NCBI GenBank assembly: GCA_964017195.1
Contig: OZ024892.1
Coordinates: 11,189,801-11,253,800, forward strand
Length of the DNA: 64,000 bases
Reading direction: 5' to 3'
DNA from: Siderastrea radians
Taxonomy: Eukaryota; Cnidaria; Anthozoa; Scleractinia; Rhizangiidae
Notes under the pieces: generated by a model
The model's database searches: none
Told to the model about the DNA's origin: nothing
What the model saw: the letters and a program-made list of their open reading frames with translations, nothing else
Part shown: piece after piece, positions 36,716 through 44,546 of the stretch
Layout: each line of letters starts with the position of its first letter
How positions within the stretch are numbered: position 1 is the stretch's first letter
Made by a program: the position numbers and the translations under genes

Positions 36716-37126
36716 ATGGACTCTCGCCATGAGAAGCTGTTGGAAAGATTCGGAGAGTTTGAGGTAGATTTAGAAGTGGAGGAGGTCTTAGAGAAAGTGA
36801 AGAGGGAGTTGTTGCTGAAGGACGAAAGCTTTAGTGAGTTTGCTGAACGATTGAAGCAGCTGGAGCCGGAAAAAGTCGAAGCCCAGAGACGCCGAGCAGA
36901 ACAGGCGCGTCCGTATCATCAACGGTGTTACCCTCAAATGACCTGCGATTGGTTCATCGAGGGGCTCGACTATTGCTGTGATTACTGGAGGTACCAGTTC
37001 AAGAGACCACGGACACCTCCGCCAGCACCACCACCATCGCCCCATGTCTACAGAAAGAGAGGGCCTCCGCCGCAGCAACCGACGACGACGCACGACGTAC
37101 CGACCAAACAACGACGACGACCTTAA
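36716..37126 (+). CDS. Small putative early protein, overlaps basic-repeat gene
   Basis: A 136-codon frame from ATG 36716, 32 bases after TATAAAA. The N-terminal half is acidic and likely a coiled coil (FEVDLEVEEVLEKVKREL). Then comes a Cys/Trp-rich stretch (RCYPQMTCDWF, LDYCCDYW), then a proline-rich and basic tail. I do not recognise the family. The last 80 bases overlap the next gene in another frame. A GT-AG pair, donor GAG/GTACCAG near 36990 and acceptor CCGCAG near 37077, would join the N-terminal domain in frame to the downstream basic-repeat protein, so this may be exon 1 of a longer spliced product. Confidence 0.6.
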   Translation: MDSRHEKLLERFGEFEVDLEVEEVLEKVKRELLLKDESFSEFAERLKQLEPEKVEAQRRRAEQARPYHQRCYPQMTCDWFIEGLDYCCDYWRYQFKRPRTPPPAPPPSPHVYRKRGPPPQQPTTTHDVPTKQRRRP

Positions 37127-38243
37127 CGACTCTGACCCAGACGAGGACTTGAACGACGACTTGAACGACATAGACTATGTTCCCGACAATGACTATGACC
37201 CGAACGACGACGACGACGACGACGAAACGACAGAGTTACTGACGAAAGACGAACGACGACGGAGACGGAACGCAATCAAAAAAGCTAGGTACAAGGACCG
37301 TTACCCAGAGAAAGCCCGAGCGAGGAATATTGTGAAAAAAGCCAACTACCGAAGTAAGTATCCTGAGAAAGTGCGTGCTGCCAAAAAACGATACCGAGAA
37401 CAATATCCGGATCGAGTGCGGGAGGCCAAAAGGCGTTATGAGGAGACGCATAAGGAGCAACGGAATGCCTGCAAAAAAAGATGGGCCCAAAAGAACCGAG
37501 CACGTTGTGCCGAATACGACCAGAAGTATAGAGAGAAACATCGGGAACGTTTGAGAGCCCAAGCGCGTGAATATCGTCAAAAGAATCGTGTACGAATATT
37601 GGCGTACAAAAGGATGTACAATAAAAGGGCCAAAGCACGGGCGGCTCGTCGGGCATATCGTGCTGCGAACCATGAGAAACTGCATGCGCAAAGAAGAGAG
37701 TACTACTGGGCGAACCGCGAGAGGTTCTTGGAGCTCGCTAAAAGGTACTACTACAACAAAAGGAAGCACGTGCCTCGCCCCAAAACGCCAAAAACACTGC
37801 GGGTGGTATTGACTAATTGTAGGACGCAACCTTCTCTGGAAACGTATTTGAATGACTTTTGTGCCTCCTTACCTTCTGTAGAGAGGCAGAAAACGGAAGA
37901 GAAAATCAAAGCATTAGGACCCTTGAAACTGACCATTCCCTTGGAGGACTTTAAGAAATCCATGCCTAAAACGTCTGAGAACTTTTCTTTTTGTGAATCA
38001 TTTCTAGATTCTTATACTCTCACGGATATGGATTCGGGGGTCACGCAAGTCATGAACCCCCCTGACTTGGAGGACTTTTCGTCTTTGTTGCAGAACATAA
38101 CGCCTGACGAGTGGACCGAGTTACTGAAGGATGTGGAGGACTCTTGTTCCTTTGATTTGGAGGCATTGGTGCCCCCTGAAGACCTCGTTCATGACCTGTC
38201 GCCCGATGAGGGCGTTGATTTGATGTTTGATTTGGTGACTTGA
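37044..38243 (+). CDS. Basic tandem-repeat protein with acidic N- and C-terminal regions
   Basis: From ATG 37044 the frame has 399 codons. Order: short basic start, an Asp/Asn-rich acidic segment (residues about 25-60), then about ten degenerate repeats of roughly 16-20 residues of the type KKxxYRxKYPEKVRAAKKRY (residues about 65-255), and an acidic, hydrophobic-spotted C-terminus (SFDLEALVPPEDL, VDLMFDLVT). Basic repeats suggest nucleic-acid binding, and the acidic tail resembles transcriptional activation regions. Both roles are inferred from composition. It shares an early-type divergent promoter with PolB and is one of three plus-strand genes of the provirus. Translation could start here or arrive by splicing from the 36716 frame. 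Confidence 0.65.
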   Translation: MSTEREGLRRSNRRRRTTYRPNNDDDLNDSDPDEDLNDDLNDIDYVPDNDYDPNDDDDDDETTELLTKDERRRRRNAIKKARYKDRYPEKARARNIVKKANYRSKYPEKVRAAKKRYREQYPDRVREAKRRYEETHKEQRNACKKRWAQKNRARCAEYDQKYREKHRERLRAQAREYRQKNRVRILAYKRMYNKRAKARAARRAYRAANHEKLHAQRREYYWANRERFLELAKRYYYNKRKHVPRPKTPKTLRVVLTNCRTQPSLETYLNDFCASLPSVERQKTEEKIKALGPLKLTIPLEDFKKSMPKTSENFSFCESFLDSYTLTDMDSGVTQVMNPPDLEDFSSLLQNITPDEWTELLKDVEDSCSFDLEALVPPEDLVHDLSPDEGVDLMFDLVT

Positions 38244-38471
38244 ACATTCGTCTCAGTATTTGACTGAACCAATGAGACAGTGACATTTTGATTGTTTTAT
38301 TTTATCAAAAACATGTAACACGTGGATCATTTTTGTCTACACCACAATGGATTCTGTCTGTCTCCAAATGTGATTGACACTACATCTTGTTTGAGACAGT
38401 AGAACCAACCAATGTGACATTTTTTCATTTTTTTTTTATTGACACAACATGTAACTGGTTTGCCATTAAAT
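38244..38471. terminator. Convergent 3' region between basic-repeat gene and PLA2 gene
   Basis: No coding sequence. A minus-strand AATAAA (about 38433-38440, read as TTTTTTATT on plus) would serve the PLA2-side transcripts. A degenerate pair of CCAATG(A/T)GACA...ATTTT blocks is visible at 38270-38300 and 38408-38440. No canonical plus-strand AATAAA is seen before 38320. Confidence 0.45.
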
Positions 38472-38831
38472 TTACAATTTCAAACGTTTCTTGGCTTGCA
38501 TGATTTTCTTGACCACCCGTTCCGTTTTGTTTTTCTTGCCGGGTAATCGATCAATGGCTTGGATCATCTTGGTATCGGCTTTCCATTTATCTTGCAAATT
38601 CTTGGCACGGCTGTAATCAATGTCGTGTTGCTTAGCAATTTGGTCCAAGCGATTGATCCCGGGATCCCCACGTTTCAGACGTTTAGCCAAATGGGTGCCA
38701 GGGCCCATGTACTGATAACCGGGCCAATGAAATTCCTTCCCCGTTTTCGCAATCCATTTTTGTACATCCAAGGCCCCTCCTCGTTGGGGGCGTTTCCGTT
38801 TAATACCCCTTCTCCTCCTCTTGGTGGGCAT
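38472..38831 (-). CDS. Virion phospholipase A2-domain protein
   Basis: 119 codons. After a basic N-terminus (MPTKRRRRGIKRKR, possible nuclear signal) come the calcium-binding loop YMGPGTHL (residues 41-48) and the catalytic helix DQIAKQHDIDYSRA (about 63-76) with the His-Asp pair at 69-70 and Tyr 73. This is the arrangement of parvovirus VP1-type secreted-like PLA2 domains, which in parvoviruses help the particle leave endosomes. A capsid-associated role here is inferred from the family. The ATG is 3 bases from the stop of the next upstream gene, so the two are probably co-transcribed in the late block. Confidence 0.85.
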   Translation of the reverse strand: MPTKRRRRGIKRKRPQRGGALDVQKWIAKTGKEFHWPGYQYMGPGTHLAKRLKRGDPGINRLDQIAKQHDIDYSRAKNLQDKWKADTKMIQAIDRLPGKKNKTERVVKKIMQAKKRLKL

Positions 38832-38834
38832 GTT

Positions 38835-39491
38835 TTATTCACTGTCGTACTGCAAACGTCTCCGTCGGGGCTGTTTGGGTTTAGTCCAATCTTCCAAACC
38901 GGGTAAAGGTTTCAATCGTTGCACTTCACGGGAGACGCCTTTGCCTTTGCCTTTGCCTTTACCTTTACCACTCTCAGCTAACTTTTTTTCCAAGGCCTTG
39001 CGCTGTTCTCGAATGACTTGTAAACGCGTCCGGGTATCCCCTCGACTGGTAGAAGGTCTCTCTTCTCCTCGACTGGTAGAAGGTCTCTGTTCTCTCGTGC
39101 CTTCCCTGGTAGCAGGGGTAATGGTGGGTTTGGGAGCCGACGGACCTCCTTTTATCATGCGCTTCAACCATTGTTCGACGGGTCCCGTTACCAAATCCCC
39201 GGCTTCTTCTTCTTCTTCACCTGGTGGACCACCCGGGGCACCCGGGGCACCAACCCCCACCCCGCCAGGAAATTGACGAATGCGTTTGGTTAACTTGATT
39301 AACTCTTGACTCAACGGTTTGGTTTGAGCATTAACCAGGGCTGGAGGTAATTGGGGGTTGGCTAATAACACATGTTTTTGGGCGGCGAGCGTCGCGGCTT
39401 TGTTCAACAAGGCATTTTCGGTGAGTTCTCCTTTGTAATATTGAATGAGTTGTTCCAAGTCCTTTTGGGGAATCATGTAGACCTCGTCCAT
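38835..39491 (-). CDS. Conserved Polinton minor structural protein
   Basis: 218 codons from ATG 39491 (an upstream GTG at 39518 is less likely). N-terminal block MDEVYMIPQKDLEQLI with LTENALLNKAATLAAQKHVL is a pattern I know from Polinton/adintovirus structural-block genes of unknown function. The middle is Gly/Pro/Glu-rich, then a tandem repeat (RPSTSRGE twice), a likely helix, and a GKGKGKGKGKG run before a basic C-terminus. Sits between the helical 105-residue protein and the PLA2 protein, as expected for the structural cluster. Confidence 0.7.
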   Translation of the reverse strand: MDEVYMIPQKDLEQLIQYYKGELTENALLNKAATLAAQKHVLLANPQLPPALVNAQTKPLSQELIKLTKRIRQFPGGVGVGAPGAPGGPPGEEEEEAGDLVTGPVEQWLKRMIKGGPSAPKPTITPATREGTREQRPSTSRGEERPSTSRGDTRTRLQVIREQRKALEKKLAESGKGKGKGKGKGVSREVQRLKPLPGLEDWTKPKQPRRRRLQYDSE

Positions 39492-39553
39492 GGTCTTCCA
39501 ATGCACGACAGCTGTCACAACAGGTGATATTTATGCTTCCATGTCTTGACACG

Positions 39554-39871
39554 TTAACGAACACATTGACATAACACCTCGTGAAGTCCTTGAAACAACC
39601 CTTGTCCTTTTTGTCGGACTAACCACTGACGACGTTTTTTGACGGAATGTCGACGACGTCCCAAATCACGTAGTACCTTTTTATAGGGTTGAAGTTTAGC
39701 CAGCATGGGTGGGGTGACAGGAATCTTGTTTTTTAAAAAGTTCAACACCAGTTCACTCACAGCATTGATTTGATCGGCATTGGCATGTTGTAACAACTCT
39801 TGACGTTTGGAACCATTGGCTTCTTGTAACATGGACCGTAAAAACGGTAATTGACGTCGAAGACGTTGCAT
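39554..39871 (-). CDS. Conserved small basic helical Polinton protein
   Basis: 105 codons from ATG 39871. Contains RLRRQLPFLRSMLQ, AVSELVLNFLKNKIPVTP and KVLRDLGRRRHSVKKRRQWL, the pattern of a short, basic, all-helical protein found beside the structural genes of many Polintons. Function unknown; a core or scaffold role is plausible from charge and position. A short gap separates it from the mu/pX-like frame on the right and the structural protein on the left. Confidence 0.7.
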   Translation of the reverse strand: MQRLRRQLPFLRSMLQEANGSKRQELLQHANADQINAVSELVLNFLKNKIPVTPPMLAKLQPYKKVLRDLGRRRHSVKKRRQWLVRQKGQGLFQGLHEVLCQCVR

Positions 39872-39874
39872 CCT

Positions 39875-40042
39875 TTATCGATGACGACGACGATACCGTT
39901 GATTGGCTTTTTGAATCGTGCGTTTTATACGTTTATCCGTTTCCAAGGCCACGGCTTTCCCCAATCCTGCCATGGCGGGCACCAATAGATTTAAAAAACC
40001 GCCTCGTTGACGACGGCGTCGTCGTCTTCTCCTCCTCACCAT
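39875..40042 (-). CDS. Small Arg-rich protein resembling adenovirus mu/pX (copy 1)
   Basis: 55 codons. Begins with MV and nine arginines, then QRGGFLNLLVPAMAGLGKA, then a second basic helix ending RYRRRHR. The layout of a poly-Arg stretch, RGG and a hydrophobic helix recalls the C-terminal half of adenovirus pX, a DNA-condensing core peptide. A paralogous gene lies at 45173-45361. The ATG overlaps the stop of the preceding gene (ATGGTGA), suggesting coupled translation or a polycistronic message. Confidence 0.7.
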   Translation of the reverse strand: MVRRRRRRRRRQRGGFLNLLVPAMAGLGKAVALETDKRIKRTIQKANQRYRRRHR

Positions 40043-40209
40043 GGTCGACCCGTCAACAGACGTTGAAGGGCTTTGTTTTGTTTGATGGCATCCCGCGACT
40101 CTTTATAGCCTTGACGGGTATTGCGTTTCAAATCTTGCCACCAACCCCCACCTTGTTGTCGTCGTTTCCTTTTTCTGCGTCGTCGTCGTCGTCGTCGTTG
40201 GACGGCCAT
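40036..40209 (-). CDS. Small Arg-rich virion protein
   Basis: 57 codons from ATG 40209 to TGA 40036. MAVQ is followed by a run of nine arginines coded mainly by CGA, then RKRKRRQQGGGWWQDLKR and NKALQRLLTGRPW. Short basic peptides with a GGG-Trp step occur next to structural genes in Polintons. A role in DNA packing is inferred from charge. A TATA-like CATAAAAAG is at about 40242-40250, some 35 bases upstream. Its stop overlaps the start of the next small gene. Confidence 0.65.
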   Translation of the reverse strand: MAVQRRRRRRRRKRKRRQQGGGWWQDLKRNTRQGYKESRDAIKQNKALQRLLTGRPW

Positions 40210-40814
40210 GGTTCTAAGAGTGTGGGACTAGGAGGGAGCGGCTTTTTATGGATCCAATAATCTTTGGGTCTCAAGGGACGAGGACATCCATCTACATAGC
40301 ATAAGGCTTCCAAAGGTTGGTACACAAAATGACCATGGTAATCTTGCACACATCGTTTGGGTAACGGAGGGGTGAAATCCACAATGGTATCATCCAAGGT
40401 TTGCATCTTGATTAAAAATCGTTCCAGATCCTCCAAGGGAATACCCCGCACATGGGTTTTCAATTCGGTCAAGGCTTTGGCATAGGTGGTAAACGCAAAT
40501 CGACTCATGGTCACTTTAAATCGGTATTGTTTAAAATCATTCCATCCTTTGACCACGGTGCCTACGGCCGCCAAACAGGCTACCAACGTACTATTTTCCA
40601 AAAGCGGACCCGCAATCATGCCTGCAGCCATCAGGAGTAATGCCATACCATTGAACAAGGCATTGATACACTTGTAATGATTCAACATTTTTCGATAACA
40701 CCACCATTGTTGATGATAAAAAGCATACAAGGAATCCATCCGTTGTAATAATTCCGGGGGGAAGGGAAGTCCATGATGTTTCGATCCATTCAATAACGAC
40801 ACGATGGTTTTCAT
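40128..40814 (-). CDS. Membrane protein of the structural block
   Basis: 228 codons from ATG 40814 (a GTG two codons earlier is in frame). Residues about 48-90 form two adjacent hydrophobic segments (NALFNGMALLLMAAGMIAG and LVACLAAVGTVVKGW), followed by a conserved-looking helical block (FAFTTYAKALTELKTHVRG), a Cys-containing region and an acidic tail (NDDDDDDAEKGNDDN). This matches a two-pass membrane protein common in Polintons whose role is unproven. The last 27 codons overlap the Arg-rich gene in another frame. Confidence 0.7.
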   Translation of the reverse strand: MKTIVSLLNGSKHHGLPFPPELLQRMDSLYAFYHQQWWCYRKMLNHYKCINALFNGMALLLMAAGMIAGPLLENSTLVACLAAVGTVVKGWNDFKQYRFKVTMSRFAFTTYAKALTELKTHVRGIPLEDLERFLIKMQTLDDTIVDFTPPLPKRCVQDYHGHFVYQPLEALCYVDGCPRPLRPKDYWIHKKPLPPSPTLLEPWPSNDDDDDDAEKGNDDNKVGVGGKI

Positions 40815-40816
40815 CC

Positions 40817-41749
40817 TCACGGCGAAACACGGGACGAAGAGGTTTGTACGCTCGGTGCTCCTCCTTGTTTATAACTGGTCACAATGCTATTGGTCATGGT
40901 GACATTAGCAATTTCACGTCCTTGGGCCAACTGTTCTTGATCTTGTAACAGCATACGTAAACGTCTTTGTAAATCCGCTTGACGCAAAGTACGAGGGGGT
41001 GGAGTCTGAGATCCTCGAGGAGTGGATGGACTGGAGGAAGGTGTCCTAGGTGTACCGGGGAAAAGTCGTCGTCGTCTACCACGTCGACCACCACGACGGC
41101 CACCACCGCTACCACCACCGCCACCACCACCTCCTCCACCAGCACCACCTCCACCACCACCACCACCACCACCACCACCACCACCACCACCAGCACCAGC
41201 ACCACCAGCACCAGCACCACCAGCACCACCACCAGCACCACCAGCACCCCCAGCACCCCCAGCACCACCACGCCCACCACCACTACCACCACGTCCACCA
41301 CCTCTAGTCCTAGGACCACGACGACGTCCCCCACCTCCATCACCACTTCCCCCACGTCCATTACCATTACCCCCTGCACCCGCTGCTGTCCGAGCACCTG
41401 CCACTGTTCTTCTTCGAGGATCGGGTGACACGCGTGCGCTTCCCCAAGTAGGTGGGCTGTCCGGGGAAGACGGTGGGGTGGTATGTATGCTACGGTAGGA
41501 TTGACTTCCTGGACTTCCTACCCCGGCTGGGGAAGAGGTCTGCATAGTGGGGAGAGATTCCATAAACTGAAATAGGGGCTCGGCTTCCATTTCCTCCATG
41601 GCGACGTCGAGAAGGCCTTGGTCTCCCGTGAAATACAAATCTTGCCAGGCCCTTGGGGACATTTGATTGCCGCTGGCCGCCCCCACCCCCGCAGGGGACA
41701 CGGTATCGTACGATTGCGGAGGTTGACGGTCATCATCATCATCGGCCAT
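40817..41749 (-). CDS. Gly-rich structural-block protein with conserved C-terminus
   Basis: 310 codons from ATG 41749; a TTG 9 codons earlier is not needed. Acidic start (MADDDDDRQPP), Ser/Pro-rich region, then a long Gly/Arg-rich segment (codons about 120-240) coded by GGT/GGN repeats at about 41060-41370, and a C-terminus with a helix (LRMLLQDQEQLAQGREIAN) and TNSIVTSYKQGGAP, a terminal motif seen in Polinton proteins at this position. The poly-Gly tract probably varies between copies. A CTATAAAG box at 41785-41792 lies 36 bases upstream. It abuts the membrane protein gene by 2 bases. Confidence 0.7.
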   Translation of the reverse strand: MADDDDDRQPPQSYDTVSPAGVGAASGNQMSPRAWQDLYFTGDQGLLDVAMEEMEAEPLFQFMESLPTMQTSSPAGVGSPGSQSYRSIHTTPPSSPDSPPTWGSARVSPDPRRRTVAGARTAAGAGGNGNGRGGSGDGGGGRRRGPRTRGGGRGGSGGGRGGAGGAGGAGGAGGGAGGAGAGGAGAGGGGGGGGGGGGGGGGAGGGGGGGGGGSGGGRRGGRRGRRRRLFPGTPRTPSSSPSTPRGSQTPPPRTLRQADLQRRLRMLLQDQEQLAQGREIANVTMTNSIVTSYKQGGAPSVQTSSSRVSP

Positions 41750-41786
41750 GGTTGCTTGCTTATTTTCCTGTTCCAAGGGGCTCCCT

Positions 41787-42440
41787 TTATAGTCGTTTTT
41801 GATAGGTGCGAGTCCATCCTTCGTCTTTTAACAGGTGACTCAACAAACGTTGTTGATCGGAGGAGGCGGGGTGTAAATCCAAGACCAAATACCCATACGG
41901 TCGTGTGGTGGCTTGATGAAACGTCTCCAACGTGTCTTTCCAAGTGGTAGGAAACGATTGAAGCATGACATTGCGTACCCCTAATTGATCTCGGGGGCTC
42001 TTGAACGCCACGATGTAATGGGCATTGCGGGATATACTTTTGGCATAGCGACCCACGGGAAACATGTCTTGGCACAAGTATAGGACGGTCATCCCTTGAT
42101 GATGTGAATGTTTGGTGAATAAATCCAACACGCGTTTATCGTGACTCCCTTCGTCCATTAAATCATCCAAGACCAGGACCCCATGTCCTTCAGGAAACCA
42201 TTGGACCAATGCCTCATGATCGGGAATCCCTTCGTGAAACACCACCCCTTGATCTTGCATGCTTCGAAATCGATCTTGCCAGGCCCCATAACAATAATGC
42301 CTTTGGGTCGGTGGGGTTTCAAACAACTCTGGGTTGTCTACCAAGAGTTTTTCCGTAAACACAGTTTTACCACGTCCCGAAGGACCCACCACCAAGATAG
42401 AGGAAGGAGTATGAAAACGAAACGGTTTCCCCGTTTGCAT
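41787..42440 (-). CDS. FtsK/HerA (A32-type) genome-packaging ATPase
   Basis: 217 codons. Walker A GPSGRGKT (residues 19-26), Walker B VLVLDD (about 88-93), and a sensor region with LYLCQDMF and SRNAHYIVAFKSPRD, the pattern of Polinton, adintovirus and virophage packaging ATPases that drive DNA into the capsid. The ATG at 42440 is preceded 34 bases upstream by AATAAAAAGG (42474-42482), a TATA-like box, which falls in the trailer of the tRNA-like gene. The start is therefore well placed. Confidence 0.92.
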   Translation of the reverse strand: MQTGKPFRFHTPSSILVVGPSGRGKTVFTEKLLVDNPELFETPPTQRHYCYGAWQDRFRSMQDQGVVFHEGIPDHEALVQWFPEGHGVLVLDDLMDEGSHDKRVLDLFTKHSHHQGMTVLYLCQDMFPVGRYAKSISRNAHYIVAFKSPRDQLGVRNVMLQSFPTTWKDTLETFHQATTRPYGYLVLDLHPASSDQQRLLSHLLKDEGWTRTYQKRL

Positions 42441-42459
42441 GATGACGAACTACCCTTAG

Positions 42460-42469
42460 AAAAAAAAAA
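42460..42469 (-). terminator. T10 pol III terminator of the tRNA-like gene
   Basis: Ten A on the plus strand, so T10 on the RNA-like strand, 13 bases after the acceptor end. The predicted primary transcript is about 110 nt. Confidence 0.75.
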
Positions 42470-42482
42470 GGCACCTTTTTAT

Positions 42483-42573
42483 TGGAATCGGTGGGACTCG
42501 AACCCACGCACAATCCCCCTACACCTATTTTTTCGGGGGGATCCAAAGGCTCTACCCACTGAGCTACGACTCC
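42483..42573 (-). ncRNA. tRNA-like pol III gene with abnormal anticodon region
   Basis: Minus-strand RNA of about 91 nt. Acceptor stem GGAGTCG/CGATTCC (7 pairs, one G-U), T8-A9, D arm GCTC-AGTGGGTA-GAGC, T arm GTGGG-TTCGAGT-CCCAC, discriminator A: all canonical. A box TAGCTCAGTGGGTAGAGC and B box GGTTCGAGTCC are intact. Between D and T arms lie about 44 bases instead of about 23. They can fold as a weak anticodon stem TTTGG/CGAAA (one mismatch) with U33 and triplet CCC, or as a stronger 7-pair hairpin ATCCCCC/GGGGGAT with a 16-base loop. It is either a non-standard tRNA or a pol III small RNA built on a tRNA scaffold, as adenovirus VA RNAs are. It lies between the ATPase and protease genes. 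Confidence 0.75.
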
Positions 42574-42601
42574 GACACCGTTTTCCAACGAACTTTTTTA
42601 T

Positions 42602-43141
42602 TTAATGATTACATTGATGATACGGATGACAACACAGTTGATACCATCTGGCCTCTTGGCCTACAATCAATTGTTGAAGGCGTTGACCCGCTTGATGGTC
42701 ATTGCTTACATAATCATGATCCGAAAACTCATTTAAAAACTCTTGCAAGGTTCGTCCACGGGCTTTGGCTTTCAAATACAACAAGGCGTAATCACCACAA
42801 CTCTTGCTTGAAATGGCTTGGAGGGACTTGCCATTGGTCACTACATACTTCCAATGTTGGACGATCCAATCTCGGAACGGGGTAGCTTGCACGTACGTGT
42901 CCATGGGCAAAGCATAACTGTCCAGGACTTCACACACCTTTCCATCGGTCCACACCGCTAACCAATGTTGTCCCGGTTGATCGTGTGGGTCCGTATTCAC
43001 AATGTACCCTTGGGGTTGGGTCTTGACAGGAGTCTTGGGTAAACGATCACAGGCCACCGTCCCGTAAAAGACAGGGTTCAATTGGGGGTCGTCTCGGGCT
43101 AAATAATCCAATTGCACATTATTCAAGGCCACATGTTCCAT
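42602..43141 (-). CDS. Adenain-like cysteine protease (capsid maturation)
   Basis: 179 codons. GQHWLAVW supplies His 59, EVLDSYALP supplies Asp 74, LQAISSKSCGDYAL supplies the oxyanion Gln (108) and catalytic Cys 115, in the order of C48/adenovirus-type proteases found in Polintons. It would cleave structural precursors during virion maturation. GG-X-type motifs in the small basic proteins of this element could be substrates, though that is a guess. The ATG lies 3 bases after the capsid gene stop. Confidence 0.9.
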   Translation of the reverse strand: MEHVALNNVQLDYLARDDPQLNPVFYGTVACDRLPKTPVKTQPQGYIVNTDPHDQPGQHWLAVWTDGKVCEVLDSYALPMDTYVQATPFRDWIVQHWKYVVTNGKSLQAISSKSCGDYALLYLKAKARGRTLQEFLNEFSDHDYVSNDHQAGQRLQQLIVGQEARWYQLCCHPYHQCNH

Positions 43142-43143
43142 CT

Positions 43144-44544
43144 TTAGTGCTGGTAAATGTTATACAACACGGCTCCGTTCCTGTCAATCTCCAGCAAATT
43201 CTCAAATTCTCCATACACGAGTACGGTTATATTGGTACCGGGTTGGGCTCCAAATTCCAAGACCAGTTGTAAATCGCCCGTTTGCTTGGGGTTGAGGTTT
43301 TGACTGTCAGCACATCCATTGGCGACATTGTCAAACATGTACAAGGTACAATTTTTAGCTTGGCCCCAATCCAGTAGTTCTACCATGTTGCCTTTCTTTT
43401 TACACCAAGCACCACTGGCTTGCAGAAAACGGAAGTAGCCTAGATTATCTCGAGTGGCATTGTTGTGCACTAACTGTAGGGTTTCATAAGGGTATTCTTC
43501 TCCTTTGACAATCTGTTTAATGGAACTCAGACCAAATTTCTGGAAGCAGAAAGGATCTCGGGTCACATCTCCATTGAAGGCGCGGCTGTCCAACAACCCT
43601 ACAATCAATCGGTCAGGTATTCTGTTTTGAAACAGGTTAGGAATATCAAAGCGGACCACGTTGCCTTGCATGCTGAAGGTCCGGATTTCACTGCGGACGG
43701 TCGGGTAAGCAGCCACTTGGCCTTCATTGTGTCTTTTTTCAGATAAACTCCTGTAGATGGCGTCATTCAAACGCAGTTGGCAGAGATGAAACCGTAGTTT
43801 CACATCGCCTTCCATCAATCGGCCAGCTAGAGCCACTCCATTCAAAAACAGGCTGGGGCTGTTGAAATGAAATTTCATCTTGATTTCTATGCCTGGCACC
43901 AACAGTTTGCCGGTATGAAAGACTTCCAGGTGCGGGGTAAACACCAGACTGTGGGTGACACCTCCAGCATACTTTTCCACTTCAGCTACCATGGCAGCCA
44001 ACGCCCCTTTGTGATTGGCACTGAGATCACGCCAATTTTGATGCGGTGTGGCACTGTTGGTATTGTTGGCAGTCCATTGGGGTGGGGAATCCACTTGATT
44101 GTACCAGCCTTGGGGTCCTAACACGGTCTTCCCATCTTCTCGGTCATAATTCAGCAAGGTTTCCAGGTAAGCTTTGTAATGATAAGTGTCGGATTGAGGA
44201 CTGATCAACGTGCCATTCAACTGCAAGTCAATTTGCTTGATGATGGAATGGGCTAAATTATTAACGGGCCACAATTTCTGATTGGCCACCAAGTTCCCGG
44301 CATCGTCCTTTTTCAAACTCAATTCCATGGTAAAGTAACTGCGTCCCAAATCCACAAAATCGTCCAACCCCGGAATGATGAATTCCATGGGATTGATACC
44401 CGTGGTGGTGGGTTGAATGGTGACCATGCGATAGGCATTGATGCTAATGTCGGTCGGTGGCACCTTGAAAATCCGTAACGCGGGGTTGACGGTCCCTTCG
44501 GAACGCGGATGCGCCGGGGCGGTTTGTGTACTCACGTCAGGCAT
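43144..44544 (-). CDS. MCP: Major capsid protein, double jelly-roll (hexon-like)
   Basis: 466 codons. Features match Polinton/adintovirus hexon-like proteins: an N-terminal strand region DISINAYRMVTIQPTTTGINP, FIIPGLDDFVDLGRSYFTME, LNGTLISPQSDTYHYKAYLE and LNYDREDGKTVLGPQGW, and a C-terminal half with RLMEGDVKLRFHLCQLRLND. Length is within the usual 450-650 range. It should form the pseudohexameric capsomers of an icosahedral particle. A CTATAAAAA box at 44596-44604 lies about 52 bases upstream of the ATG, inside the preceding gene. The frame is fully open, which supports a young insertion. Confidence 0.92.
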   Translation of the reverse strand: MPDVSTQTAPAHPRSEGTVNPALRIFKVPPTDISINAYRMVTIQPTTTGINPMEFIIPGLDDFVDLGRSYFTMELSLKKDDAGNLVANQKLWPVNNLAHSIIKQIDLQLNGTLISPQSDTYHYKAYLETLLNYDREDGKTVLGPQGWYNQVDSPPQWTANNTNSATPHQNWRDLSANHKGALAAMVAEVEKYAGGVTHSLVFTPHLEVFHTGKLLVPGIEIKMKFHFNSPSLFLNGVALAGRLMEGDVKLRFHLCQLRLNDAIYRSLSEKRHNEGQVAAYPTVRSEIRTFSMQGNVVRFDIPNLFQNRIPDRLIVGLLDSRAFNGDVTRDPFCFQKFGLSSIKQIVKGEEYPYETLQLVHNNATRDNLGYFRFLQASGAWCKKKGNMVELLDWGQAKNCTLYMFDNVANGCADSQNLNPKQTGDLQLVLEFGAQPGTNITVLVYGEFENLLEIDRNGAVLYNIYQH

Positions 44545-44546
44545 GT

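Noticed and set aside
40979..41498. Thr-, Pro- and His-rich plus-strand frames of up to 158 codons
   Set aside because: Antisense readings of the GGT/GGN tract in the Gly-rich minus-strand gene; composition is explained by the trinucleotide repeat.
42367..42588. 73-codon frame across the tRNA-like gene
   Set aside because: Reads directly through the acceptor, D and T arms; typical spurious frame over a tRNA gene.
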